DNA from: Duganella sp. Root336D2
Lineage (GTDB): Bacteria > Pseudomonadota > Gammaproteobacteria > Burkholderiales > Burkholderiaceae_D
Direction: 5' to 3'
Assembly: GCF_001425005.1 (NCBI RefSeq)
Contig: NZ_LMDB01000039.1
Location: 124,001-188,000 of the forward strand
DNA: 64,000 nt
Position numbers and translations under genes: made by a program. Under the pieces are notes generated by a model. The model saw only the letters and a program-made list of their open reading frames with translations, was not told the DNA's origin and ran no database searches. Of this stretch, positions 1 through 7,875 are shown piece by piece; the first letter of the stretch is position 1; every line of letters starts with the position of its first letter.

Positions 1-968
1 CAGCGGGCGCCGGTCGAAATGATCACGGACCTGGCTTTCAGCACGGCGCCGCTTTCGGTGTGGACTTCCTTGATCTTGCCCGGCACGATCTTCGAAGCGC
101 GTTGGGTGTTCATGATGTCCACGTCGTATTCCTTGACGTGCTGCTCCAGTGCGACCGCGAATTTCTGGCCGTCGGTTTCCTTGACCGAGACGAAGTTCTC
201 GATCGACAGCGTATCCAGCACCTGGCCGCCGAAGCGGTCGGCAATCACGCCGGTGCGGATGCCTTTGCGCGCCGTGTAGATGGCCGCAGCAGCGCCTGCA
301 GGGCCGCCGCCGACGATCAGCACGTCGAACACGTCTTTCTTGCTCAATTCAGCCGCAGCGCGGGCCGAGGCGCCGGTATCCAGCTTGGCGAGGATTTCCT
401 CGACGTTGGTGCGGCCCTGGCCGAAGTGCTGGCCGTTCAGGTACATCATCGGCACAGCCATCACCTGGCGTTCCTCGACTTCTTTCGGGAACACGCCGCC
501 ATCCACTGCCACCACCTTGATGCGCGGGTTGATCACGGACATGGCGTTCAGTGCCTGCACCACTTCAGGGCAGTTGTGGCAGCTCAGTGAGATGAAGGTT
601 TCGAAGACGAAATCGCCGTCCAGGTTGCGGATTTGCTCGATGACTTTTTCATCCAGCTTGATCGGGTGGCCGCCGACTTGCAGCAGTGCCAGCACCAGGG
701 AGGTGAATTCGTGGCCCATCGGGATGCCGGCGAAGCTCACGCCGATATCGCTGCCTTTGCGGGTGATGTCGAAGGAAGGCTTGCGGGCCTTGTCGTCAGC
801 GCCTGCAACGATGGTAATCTTGCCGTGGCCTGCGGATACGATGTCCTGCAGCAGGGCCGACATTTCCTGCGATTTGGCGGAGGCGTCGGTGTTCGCCACG
901 ATCTCGATCGGGTGGACAACGCGCTCCAGGTAGGAGGAGAGTTGGGCTTTCAGGTCTGCGTCCAGCAT
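1..968 (-). CDS. ahpF: Alkyl hydroperoxide reductase subunit F (partial, C-terminus outside window)
   Basis: Flavoprotein disulfide reductase that passes electrons from NADH to AhpC so that it can reduce organic peroxides and H2O2 in the cytoplasm. Only the first 322 codons are in the window; the family is about 520 residues, so the C-terminal NAD-binding part lies beyond base 1. The N-terminal thioredoxin-fold domain carries the CHNC redox pair at residues 130-133 (E. coli has 129/132). An FAD-binding [10 protein letters not shown] signature follows near residue 230. The ATG at 966-968 begins [10 protein letters not shown], the usual start for the family. The gene lies 101 bp downstream of ahpC on the same strand, with a hairpin in between, and is presumably co-transcribed from the ahpC promoter. 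Identification is certain. Confidence 0.97.
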   Translation of the reverse strand, partial: MLDADLKAQLSSYLERVVHPIEIVANTDASAKSQEMSALLQDIVSAGHGKITIVAGADDKARKPSFDITRKGSDIGVSFAGIPMGHEFTSLVLALLQVGGHPIKLDEKVIEQIRNLDGDFVFETFISLSCHNCPEVVQALNAMSVINPRIKVVAVDGGVFPKEVEERQVMAVPMMYLNGQHFGQGRTNVEEILAKLDTGASARAAAELSKKDVFDVLIVGGGPAGAAAAIYTARKGIRTGVIADRFGGQVLDTLSIENFVSVKETDGQKFAVALEQHVKEYDVDIMNTQRASKIVPGKIKEVHTESGAVLKARSVIISTGAR

Positions 969-1021
969 GGCTATTCCTTTCTTGATTAGTCGCTTGCGGT
1001 AGGTACCGCTTCAACGCCCCA

Positions 1022-1043
1022 AGGCGACCCCGTGGGGTCGCCT
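1022..1043 (-). other. Intercistronic hairpin between ahpC and ahpF
   Basis: A perfect 10-bp inverted repeat (AGGCGACCCC / GGGGTCGCCT) with a 2-nt loop sits just downstream of the ahpC stop. It has no T-tract on either strand, so it is unlikely to be a strong intrinsic terminator. Inference: it protects the ahpC message or partly attenuates read-through, giving more AhpC than AhpF. Confidence 0.55.
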
Positions 1044-1069
1044 GTTCAAGCCATTAGCAGACGAGATGC

Positions 1070-1633
1070 TTAGATCTTGCCGACCAGGTCCAGCGATGGC
1101 TTCAGGGTTGCCGCGCCTTCGGTCCACTTGGCTGGGCACACTTCGCCTGGGTGGGAAGCCACATACTGGGCTGCCTTCACTTTGCGCAGCAGTTCAGCTG
1201 CGTCGCGGCCGATGCCGTTGTCGTGCACTTCCAGCACTTTGATGAAGCCTTCCGGATTGATCACGAAGGTGCCGCGCAGCGCCAAGCCTTCTTCTTCGAT
1301 CATCACTTCGAAATTGCGCGACAGGGTGCCGGTTGGGTCGCCGATCAGGGCGTACTGCACTTTCTTGATCGCGTCGGAGGTGTCGTGCCATGCCTTGTGG
1401 GCGAAGTGGGTGTCGGTCGAGATGCCGTACACGTCCACGCCCAGCTTGGCGAATTCTGCGTGGTGGTCTGCCAGGTCTTCCAGCTCGGTTGGGCACACGA
1501 AGGTGAAGTCGGCTGGGTAGAACACGAATACGGACCACTTGCCTTTCAGGGATTCTTCGCTCAGGTCAACGAATTTGCCGTTGTGGTATGCGGTGGCCTT
1601 GAATGGTTTTACTTGGGTGTTAATCAGGGACAT
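1070..1633 (-). CDS. ahpC: Alkyl hydroperoxide reductase subunit C (typical 2-Cys peroxiredoxin)
   Basis: Peroxiredoxin of 187 residues that reduces H2O2 and alkyl hydroperoxides and is recycled by AhpF. The peroxidatic cysteine is Cys47 in FTFVCPTEL, and the resolving cysteine is in GEVCPAKW near residue 166. The open frame continues 30 codons upstream, but the ATG at 1633 is preferred: AGGAAA lies a few bases upstream, and [11 protein letters not shown] is the conserved start of the family. It is first in an ahpC-ahpF unit and sits behind an OxyR-type site. Confidence 0.97.
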   Translation of the reverse strand: MSLINTQVKPFKATAYHNGKFVDLSEESLKGKWSVFVFYPADFTFVCPTELEDLADHHAEFAKLGVDVYGISTDTHFAHKAWHDTSDAIKKVQYALIGDPTGTLSRNFEVMIEEEGLALRGTFVINPEGFIKVLEVHDNGIGRDAAELLRKVKAAQYVASHPGEVCPAKWTEGAATLKPSLDLVGKI

Positions 1634-1671
1634 TGTGGTTTCCTCGTGGGTTTGTGAATCAATGAGACGCC

Positions 1672-1737
1672 AGTTTAAGGCCTTCTCGTAGATTTGAAAA
1701 TTTGATTGTTCAAATAGACTCAATAGTCTTTGCCTAT
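1672..1737 (-). promoter_or_regulatory. ahpC promoter with OxyR binding site
   Basis: Read on the minus strand, 1737-1701 shows ATAG-N7-CTAT-N7-ATTT-N7-CAAA, the four-element spacing of the OxyR consensus (ATAG N7 CTAT N7 ATAG N7 CTAT). The distal half matches perfectly and the proximal half is degenerate. A plausible -10 (TAAACT, 1672-1677) lies about 22 bp beyond the site, and the ahpC start codon is about 40 bp further on. The motif and spacing are seen directly. OxyR binding is inferred from the known control of ahpC in Proteobacteria. Confidence 0.75.
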
Positions 1738-1789
1738 TGGAACCGCGAAACGCGATCGTTATTATCGCCTTTTGTGGGCAATCAGGTTG

Positions 1790-2158
1790 TCAGTCCGTCA
1801 GGATTTCGAGCAGGCTGGCGGCTTGGCAGGCCAAGCGGTCGACATCGGCGGGATCGAAGTCGGCGTGCATCTTCTTGCGTACGCCAAGTTCGTTGAGGAG
1901 GAGGTGGTGGCGCGGAGCGACGCCTTGTTTGGCCAGGCATTCGCGGGCGCAGGCCAGCGGGCAGCCGTCGATGGCGATGATGGTGCGGCCGGATTGGGCC
2001 AGCCTGACCAGCGGGGCGACGCCGCCGCCCACGCCGGCGATGCAGGACATTTCTGCGGCGCCTTCCCGGTCAAGCCTGAGCGCAATGGCGTTGGCCAGTT
2101 GCGCGGCGCTGCTGCAGCCGGAGCACGAGTACACCAGCGGCAGCGTCTTTTCAGCCAT
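1790..2158 (-). CDS. DGC-domain putative zinc-binding protein
   Basis: Small cysteine-rich protein of 122 residues in the DGC family, named after the Asp-Gly-Cys motif seen here at residues 64-66 (IDGCPLACAREC). Further cysteines are at 12, 15, 39, 70, 74 and 111, consistent with a metal or iron-sulfur site. The family's biochemical function is not established. The ATG at 2158 (MAEKTLPLVYSC) is preferred over the longer frame because it overlaps the ubiT stop by 8 bp. It is the last gene of the ipdC-ubiUVT-dgc operon, which suggests, without proof, a role linked to anaerobic quinone synthesis or to its Fe-S partners. Confidence 0.8.
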   Translation of the reverse strand: MAEKTLPLVYSCSGCSSAAQLANAIALRLDREGAAEMSCIAGVGGGVAPLVRLAQSGRTIIAIDGCPLACARECLAKQGVAPRHHLLLNELGVRKKMHADFDPADVDRLACQAASLLEILTD

Positions 2159-2624
2159 GGCGGGCGCCGGGCGGGGTCGGGAATTTCGGCAGCAGCTTGC
2201 GCCAATCGAAGGCGCTGGCATCCAGGCCGTCCAGCGTGTTCTTGAACAGCAGGCCCAGTTCCGTGTCGCCTTCGAGGATCAGGCGGCGGCAGAAGAACAG
2301 GGTGTCCGGGTCTTCCTGCCGGCGCGCCATCAGTACCAGGTCATGCGCACTGGCGCCGATGGTCAGGTCGGGCTGGTCGCCGTGGCGGGCCATATCAAAG
2401 CCCTTGCCCTGCCAGCCAAAATCAATCGCCAGCCCGGCATCTTCCACCCGCAGGCGCAGGCGGCGGGCAAACAGGGCCTGGCGCACGTCTTCAGGCAATT
2501 GCGGCGCCAGGATTCGGTTCAGTCCCTGCACGAACAGCCAGGCGGGCGGCTGCGGCGGCAGGCGGCCCAGCAGGCGGCCGATGGCGGGCGGTATGCGGAA
2601 TGGGGCGGTCATTGCATTATTCAC
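2151..2624 (-). CDS. ubiT: Ubiquinone biosynthesis accessory protein UbiT (SCP2/YhbT family)
   Basis: SCP2 (sterol-carrier) domain lipid-binding protein of about 157 residues. UbiT is required with UbiU and UbiV for oxygen-independent ubiquinone synthesis, where it is thought to bind the hydrophobic intermediates. The SCP2 core is seen in RLRLRVEDAGLAIDFGWQGKGF and the DLTIGASAHDLVLMARR region. A GTG start at 2624 gives a 4-bp GTGA overlap with the ubiV stop and has GGAG 8 nt upstream; an ATG at 2612 is the alternative and gives 153 residues. Its position directly after ubiU and ubiV makes the assignment firm. Confidence 0.88.
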   Translation of the reverse strand: MNNAMTAPFRIPPAIGRLLGRLPPQPPAWLFVQGLNRILAPQLPEDVRQALFARRLRLRVEDAGLAIDFGWQGKGFDMARHGDQPDLTIGASAHDLVLMARRQEDPDTLFFCRRLILEGDTELGLLFKNTLDGLDASAFDWRKLLPKFPTPPGARHG

Positions 2625-3514
2625 GCTACACGCTCCATACCGGGCTGGCCGTACCAGAAACCGTCGCAGCTTCCGCCGGGAGCCAGCGACTCCAGCATGA
2701 CGGCAGCATGTGGCGCCTGCCATTCGCCGCGGCGCACCTTGTCGAACGCCGCCACCACTTCCAGCGTATCGCGCGACTGCGGCGAAATGCGCAGCACATT
2801 GATGCCCATGTCTGCCATCTCCGGCACCGCGCGTACCAGGTTGCAGCACAGCGCCGACTGGGTCTGGATCCCGTTCAGGACCAGGAAGGCCTTCTGTTCG
2901 CGGGTGTCCATGATCAGGCCATCGGGATAATCGATGCAGCTGAACTGGCAGTCGTCCTTCGGCAAGTTGCGGTTGCGCGCTGTCATGCAGCGAGCGGAGA
3001 AGGCCAGCGGCATGCGGCCCCAGGCAAACACTTCGCTTTCCATGCCGGCGGGCTGCGTCTTGAGCAGGGTGCCGATGGCAGCGCGGTCCATTTCCAGCGG
3101 CGCTACCCAGCGGCGTGCCCCCTGGCGCGCCAGTACGGCAAGCGTCGGCTCGCTGTAGATGTTCAGGTGCGGGCCGGCGATGAAACCGGCGCCTTCCAGG
3201 TTGCGCACGGCGCCGAAGTCATTGGCCTCCACCAGGAAGTCGCGGTGTTCGCATAGCTTGCGCATGGTGGTCAGCTCGGCGCCCGATTCGATCAGGGCTT
3301 GCGTGGACAGCACCACTTCCTTGCCGGCATCGCGCAGCAGGGCGGCGATATCGAGCCAGTCGGGCAGGCGCAGTTCATGGCGGCGCGAGCATACGACTTC
3401 GCCGAGATAGACGATATCGACCGGACTTTCGGCTACCTGCTGGTAGAACTCGAACATGGTCAGGCGCGGCCAGTAATACAGCACCGGGCCGAGGGCTAGT
3501 TTCAACATACTCAT
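2621..3514 (-). CDS. ubiV: O2-independent ubiquinone hydroxylase subunit UbiV (U32 family)
   Basis: U32-family protein of 297 residues that pairs with UbiU to carry out ubiquinone ring hydroxylations without oxygen. The four [4Fe-4S] ligands are visible as Cys42, Cys176, Cys189 and Cys193; the C-X12-C-X3-C spacing matches E. coli UbiV. The start at 3514 overlaps the ubiU stop by 4 bp (ATGA), and a second ATG at 3508 is possible. The 3' end overlaps ubiT, so translation of the block is likely coupled. Confidence 0.93.
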   Translation of the reverse strand: MSMLKLALGPVLYYWPRLTMFEFYQQVAESPVDIVYLGEVVCSRRHELRLPDWLDIAALLRDAGKEVVLSTQALIESGAELTTMRKLCEHRDFLVEANDFGAVRNLEGAGFIAGPHLNIYSEPTLAVLARQGARRWVAPLEMDRAAIGTLLKTQPAGMESEVFAWGRMPLAFSARCMTARNRNLPKDDCQFSCIDYPDGLIMDTREQKAFLVLNGIQTQSALCCNLVRAVPEMADMGINVLRISPQSRDTLEVVAAFDKVRRGEWQAPHAAVMLESLAPGGSCDGFWYGQPGMERVA

Positions 3515-4509
3515 TTCCATTTGCGGTGATAGGCGCCCAAGGTGTGCTGCTGGCCTTCCGCCACGCGGTCCAGCGCGGCGCTCCAGCTTGGGTGGATGGC
3601 GAAGCGGCGCTTGCCGTCGCCACAGGCATCGATGGCCGAGCGCCACGCCTGCGTCACTTGCGCCACGTAGGCGGGACTGCGCTGGCGGCCTTCGATCTTG
3701 ATCGCCTTGACGCCCATCTGCACCAGTTGCGGCAGCAGTTCCATGGTGTTCAGGCTGGCCGGTTCTTCGATGGCGTAGTAAGTCTCACCCTCCACCTCGA
3801 AACGGCCCTTGCACAGCGTCGGATAGCTGGCGTTTTCATCCGGCTGGTAGCGGTCGATCAGCACGCCGTTCAGGCGCGACTCCAGGCCTTTCGGCGTCTG
3901 CTGCCAGCGCACCGCCTTGGCGGGCGAGCATACGCCAGCGGTGTTGGGCGATTCGCCGGTGGCGTAGGACGACAGCGCGCAGCGGCCCTCCACCATCACG
4001 CACAGGCTGCCGAAGCCGAATACTTCGATTTCGGTCTTCACATGGCGGATCAGGTGCTCAACCTGCTGCATCGACAGCACGCGCGGCAGCACGGCGCGCG
4101 AAATGCCGAACTGTTCGTGGTAGAAGTTGATCGCCTCGTAATTGGTGGCGGAGCCTTGCACCGACAGGTGCAGGCGCAAGCCGGGATGCTTGCTGCGGGC
4201 GTATTCCATCAGGCCGGGATCGGCCAGGATGATGGCGTCGATACCGGCGCCGACCGCGCGGTCGACTGCTTCGCGCCAGAGCTGCCAGTTGCCCGCCTGC
4301 GGATAGGTGTTCAGCGCCAGCAGGACCTGGCGGCCGCGCTGGTGGGCATAGCGGATGCCTTCCGCAATCGCGGCTTCATCGAAATTCAGGCCGGCGAAGT
4401 TGCGTGCATTGGTAGCGTCGCGGAAGCCGAGGTAAACGGTATCTGCGCCATTGTCGACAGCTGCTTTCAATGCCGGCAGGCTGCCGGCGGGACAAACGAG
4501 TTCGATCAT
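3511..4509 (-). CDS. ubiU: O2-independent ubiquinone hydroxylase subunit UbiU (U32 family)
   Basis: 332-residue U32 peptidase-fold protein and partner of UbiV. The Fe-S cluster ligands are Cys170, Cys177, Cys194 and Cys233, each one position from the E. coli UbiU ligands. The N-terminus MIELVCPAGSLPALKAAVDNGAD is typical of the family. The ATG at 4509 overlaps the stop of the upstream ketoacid decarboxylase gene by 4 bp. A much longer open frame upstream is a shadow of that gene. The role in anaerobic ubiquinone synthesis is established for the family. Confidence 0.95.
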   Translation of the reverse strand: MIELVCPAGSLPALKAAVDNGADTVYLGFRDATNARNFAGLNFDEAAIAEGIRYAHQRGRQVLLALNTYPQAGNWQLWREAVDRAVGAGIDAIILADPGLMEYARSKHPGLRLHLSVQGSATNYEAINFYHEQFGISRAVLPRVLSMQQVEHLIRHVKTEIEVFGFGSLCVMVEGRCALSSYATGESPNTAGVCSPAKAVRWQQTPKGLESRLNGVLIDRYQPDENASYPTLCKGRFEVEGETYYAIEEPASLNTMELLPQLVQMGVKAIKIEGRQRSPAYVAQVTQAWRSAIDACGDGKRRFAIHPSWSAALDRVAEGQQHTLGAYHRKWK

Positions 4510-6140
4510 GCTTTGGTTCCCTGCAAGCGGCGTACGCCGTTGACGAAGCGCGCCAGGGTGTCGGACTGGCCGCCGCGCGGCAGCATGACCTCCACCAGCT
4601 GGAAGCGGCCGCGCCGCTGCACGGCGCCCTCCAGTGCCGCCACCAGTTCGGCGCGCGTGGCGACGCGGTAGCCGTCGCCGCCCAGTGCCGGCGCCATGTC
4701 GGCAAAGCGCCAGTCGCTCAAGTCGCAGAAGCCGGATTGCGGCTGGAAGGCGCGCAGCATCTCCCAGCTGCAGTTGTTGAAGATGACCACGATCGGGTCC
4801 AGGCCGTAGCGCTGGCAGTTGCCCAACTCCCAGCCCGTCATCTGGAAGGCGCCGTCGCCTACCAGCACCAGCGGTCGTTCGCCGCCGGCGGCTTGCAGGC
4901 CGAAGGCAGCAGGCACGCCGTAACCCATGGTGGCGTAGTAGCCGGGCGCCAGCAGGTCGGTGTTCTCGATATCGAGCGCGGTGAACAGGCAGTCGCCGAT
5001 GTCGGAAGCGATGGTCATGCGGCCGTGCTTGCGCATCATGTCGTTGATGGCGCTGGCCACGTCGCGCGGTACCAGCGGGCTGTCGTCGGCAGGCAGGTCG
5101 CATGGATAGGCGGTGCGTTCGCCGCGCAGGGCGGCGTCGGCGCGCAGCGGCTTGGCGCGGGCCAGCAGGCCGTCCACCAGCGCCTCCAGCGGGATGTCGT
5201 GGTAGGTGTGGTAGCCGAGCGTGACGTCGCCGTCCAGCGCCAGCATGCATTTGCGCAGGTCGATGCGTTCGCGCTGCACGCCGAAATTCGTGTCGGACAG
5301 GATTACGCCCAGCATCAGCAGGGCGTCCGAACCTTCCACGGCTTCGGTCACTTCCGGGGCGCCGGCGACGCCGAGGTAGGTGCCCAGCAGCGGCGCTTCC
5401 GGCTCGCTGGCCAGCAGGCCGCGGCCCATGAAGCAGGTCACCACCGGTACCTGCAGCCTGGTGGCCAGCTGCGCCACCTTGCTCTCCAGGCCAAAGCGGC
5501 GGATTTCGATATCGACCATCAGCACCGGGCGTGCGGCGCGTTCGAGGCGGGCCAGCACTTCTTCCACGCAGGCCGCCAGGGCATCCGCATCATGGACCGG
5601 CGCCGGCAAGGCGTGCACCCGTGCACACGGCGCATGCACCATGTCGCGCGGCAGCTCGATATAGACTGGGCGCGAGTGCGTGATCGCACTGCGCAGCACG
5701 CGCGCAATGTCTTCCGGGGCGCGCTGCGGATCGTCCAGCACGCACTGGTCGCAGGTGATCTCGCGGAAGATCGCCATCTGCGAATCCAGGTGCTTGACCT
5801 GGTGGTGCAGCAGGAAGCCGTTGCGGCGTTCATTGGTGCCCGGCGCGCCGGAGATCACCACCATCGGTACTTTTTCAGCATAAGCGCCCGCGACGGCGTT
5901 GACCATATTGAGGGCCCCCGCACCATAGGTCACCGCCGCCACGCTTATGCGCCCGTGATAGCGTGCCGCCCCATCGGCTGCAAAGCCTACACCCGGCTCG
6001 TGGCTCAGGGTGTAGAGGGGCAGGACGCCAGATTTCTCAATTTGTTCGAAAAAGGCAAGGACGAAGTCTCCGGGGATACCAAAGACTTCGCGCGCGCCGT
6101 GATCAGCCAGCGCGTGCAGGAGTGAGTTTGCGAGATTCAT
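4506..6140 (-). CDS. ipdC: Indolepyruvate/phenylpyruvate decarboxylase (ThDP-dependent)
   Basis: ThDP-dependent 2-keto acid decarboxylase of about 544 residues that removes CO2 from indolepyruvate or phenylpyruvate to give the arylacetaldehyde. The N-terminal PYR domain holds the ThDP-activating Glu in LSHEPGVGFAADG (residue 48 from this start). The C-terminal PP domain has the GDG...NN cofactor motif (GDGAFQMTGWELG to FNN). It resembles the Azospirillum-type family more than acetolactate synthase or pyruvate decarboxylase, but the substrate is inferred. ATGs at 6152, 6149 and 6140 are in frame or nearby and none has a good Shine-Dalgarno; 6140 is chosen from the NLANSLLHALADHG start and promoter geometry. 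It overlaps ubiU by 4 bp, which is unusual. Confidence 0.88.
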   Translation of the reverse strand: MNLANSLLHALADHGAREVFGIPGDFVLAFFEQIEKSGVLPLYTLSHEPGVGFAADGAARYHGRISVAAVTYGAGALNMVNAVAGAYAEKVPMVVISGAPGTNERRNGFLLHHQVKHLDSQMAIFREITCDQCVLDDPQRAPEDIARVLRSAITHSRPVYIELPRDMVHAPCARVHALPAPVHDADALAACVEEVLARLERAARPVLMVDIEIRRFGLESKVAQLATRLQVPVVTCFMGRGLLASEPEAPLLGTYLGVAGAPEVTEAVEGSDALLMLGVILSDTNFGVQRERIDLRKCMLALDGDVTLGYHTYHDIPLEALVDGLLARAKPLRADAALRGERTAYPCDLPADDSPLVPRDVASAINDMMRKHGRMTIASDIGDCLFTALDIENTDLLAPGYYATMGYGVPAAFGLQAAGGERPLVLVGDGAFQMTGWELGNCQRYGLDPIVVIFNNCSWEMLRAFQPQSGFCDLSDWRFADMAPALGGDGYRVATRAELVAALEGAVQRRGRFQLVEVMLPRGGQSDTLARFVNGVRRLQGTKA

Positions 6141-6175
6141 AGCCGGCATCATGCGCGGGCGCGAACTAAAAATCC

Positions 6176-6189
6176 TTGAGCCAGGTCAA
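6176..6189 (-). promoter_or_regulatory. FNR/ANR-like box upstream of ipdC-ubiUVT
   Basis: Read on the minus strand it is TTGAC-CTGG-CTCAA, one base short of a perfect TTGAC-N4-GTCAA palindrome. A class II arrangement would put the -10 at CATGAT (about 6149-6154) and the transcript start near the ATG at 6140. That implies a very short or absent leader, so the activation geometry is uncertain. The motif is seen directly; binding is inferred. Confidence 0.5.
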
Positions 6190-6220
6190 GGATTCCCCGA
6201 TCGGCCGCGCGCTTCCTTTG

Positions 6221-7789
6221 TCAGGCCGCCTTGACCAGGGCGGCGAGCATCACTTCCAGCGTCTTGTCGTGGCGCTTGATCGGCGGGATTTCGCGTTCGA
6301 TCCCCAGCAGCTGGTAGACCGCCATCTGCGCCGCGCGCACGGAGTATTCGACCGTGAATACCACGTCGTCCGGCACTTCGACGAACTGGCTCACCAGGGC
6401 GAGGTTGCGCGAGCCGAACGGCACCGGCAGCGGACGGTCGCTGTAGTGACGCGGCATGAACATGCTGGTGATGTAGGGCATGCGGCAAGGGATGCAGTTT
6501 GCCTGTGCGAATACCTCAGGTTCGAAGTTCAGGTGCCCGGCCAGTTCGCGCAGGATTTCCTCGCCGCTGCAATCGGCCATTGGTTTGGCGACGAAATTGC
6601 CGACACGGTCCGGATGCAGGGCATAGCCCCAGAATACCTTGACGTCGGCGGGCTGGCCGGCAAAGTGGGGCTGGTGCGCCAGCACGACTGACATCAGCCA
6701 GTTGGAATCCTTGAAGGTTACCAGGCCGCCGGTGCCGGCAACATTGCCGCTGAATGCCTCCATCTGGTCGAAGAAAGCCGTGTCGCGCAGCGTCACCGTG
6801 AACGATTCCCACCATGATTGCTGGATATTGCGGTTGAAGGCAGCAGGCTTGCCAAGTTCGGGACGGCCTTCCGCCAGGCGCTCCCACAACTTCCAGCCAC
6901 CGCTCTGGCGGCGGTCAAGCTGCGGCGGCGCCGACTTCATGCTGCCGAAGCTGGACGCATCGGTCATGGAACCGTTCTGGAAGAACACCAGGTCGTCCGG
7001 CGTGATCGGCAGCAGTTCGCGCCGGCCATCGCGCTCAAGCTCGATGGCGTGCACCAGCAGCTCGTCCCTGGCGTCGGCCAGCTTGATGTCGGTCACGGTA
7101 CAGCCGGTCTCGATGCGCACGCCATGCTGCACCAGCCATGCCTGCAGCGGACGGACGAACGAATCGTACTGGTTGTACACGGTGCGCTTGACGCCGGCCA
7201 GCGTTTCGATGCGAGAGAACTCCTTCATGAAGCGGTGCAGGTAGCGCTTGAATTCGACCGCGCTATGCCATGGCTGGAAGGCGAAGGTTGTGGCCCACAT
7301 GTACCAGAACGGCGTTTCGAAGAATTCGGGCGAGAGGTGGTCGGTAATCGGGCTGTTGCCCAGCACAGCCTCATCGGCCTCGTGCAGCTTGAGCAGCTCC
7401 ATCCGGTCGCGCAGGCTGAAACCCATCGACGTCACGTCCACCTTATGGCGATTGCGGTCGACCAGGCGGGCCTGCGAGTGCGATTTATGCAGTTCGTTGA
7501 ATGCCAGCGTTTCGTCCAGCACCGTCTGGCCAGGATGAACCAGCGATGGAATCGACGCAAACAAATCCCACGTGCATTCGTAATTATCGGTCGTCAGCAT
7601 GCGGCCGCCGCGCAGGCGGTAGCCGTCTTGCGCGGTGCCCGCGCCATCGAGGCTGCCGCCCGCCACGCCCAGCGATTCGTAAATATGAATCTGCTCACCG
7701 CGCATTTTCCCATCGCGGATCATGAAGGCCGCCGCCGCCAGGTTGCCAATGCCGGCACCGGCCATATACACCTGTTTTTCTTTTCCCAT
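6221..7789 (-). CDS. ohyA: Oleate hydratase (FAD-dependent, MCRA family)
   Basis: 522-residue flavoenzyme that adds water to the cis-9 double bond of oleate to give 10-hydroxystearate; family members act on free fatty acids at the membrane surface. The FAD-binding motif AGAGIGNLAAAAF is at residues 10-22. The conserved segments GGRMLTTDNYECTWDLF and ETPFWYMWATTFAFQPWHSA are characteristic of the myosin-cross-reactive-antigen family. Its length is in the usual 520-590 range. The ATG at 7789 has an AAGGAG site 8 nt upstream. It is transcribed alone or together with ipdC 80 bp downstream, and a strong FNR-type promoter precedes it. Confidence 0.95.
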   Translation of the reverse strand: MGKEKQVYMAGAGIGNLAAAAFMIRDGKMRGEQIHIYESLGVAGGSLDGAGTAQDGYRLRGGRMLTTDNYECTWDLFASIPSLVHPGQTVLDETLAFNELHKSHSQARLVDRNRHKVDVTSMGFSLRDRMELLKLHEADEAVLGNSPITDHLSPEFFETPFWYMWATTFAFQPWHSAVEFKRYLHRFMKEFSRIETLAGVKRTVYNQYDSFVRPLQAWLVQHGVRIETGCTVTDIKLADARDELLVHAIELERDGRRELLPITPDDLVFFQNGSMTDASSFGSMKSAPPQLDRRQSGGWKLWERLAEGRPELGKPAAFNRNIQQSWWESFTVTLRDTAFFDQMEAFSGNVAGTGGLVTFKDSNWLMSVVLAHQPHFAGQPADVKVFWGYALHPDRVGNFVAKPMADCSGEEILRELAGHLNFEPEVFAQANCIPCRMPYITSMFMPRHYSDRPLPVPFGSRNLALVSQFVEVPDDVVFTVEYSVRAAQMAVYQLLGIEREIPPIKRHDKTLEVMLAALVKAA

Positions 7790-7818
7790 TGACTTACTCC
7801 TTGGTTGGTTCGGGAGTA

Positions 7819-7861
7819 ACTATAGGTTTTCGCAGGGGTGCTTGACTTTGACCTGGGTCAA
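7819..7861 (-). promoter_or_regulatory. Class II FNR/ANR-type promoter of ohyA
   Basis: A perfect 14-bp palindrome TTGAC-N4-GTCAA lies at 7848-7861. Read on the minus strand, 23 nt separate it from a -10 hexamer TATAGT (7819-7824). This centres the box about 41-42 bp upstream of a start near 7812, the geometry of FNR/CRP class II activation. The ohyA ATG is about 24 nt further on and has a good Shine-Dalgarno. The sequence and spacing are seen; control by an FNR-family activator is inferred. Confidence 0.72.
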
Positions 7862-7875
7862 GAATGCCCCAATCG

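Noticed and set aside
4510-5250. Long N-terminal extension of ubiU
   Set aside because: Arg/Ala/Gly-rich shadow of the decarboxylase gene; UbiU begins MIELVCPAGS at 4509.
4470-6125. 551-residue plus-strand frame
   Set aside because: Antisense to the ketoacid decarboxylase; no domain, His/Gln/Arg-rich composition.
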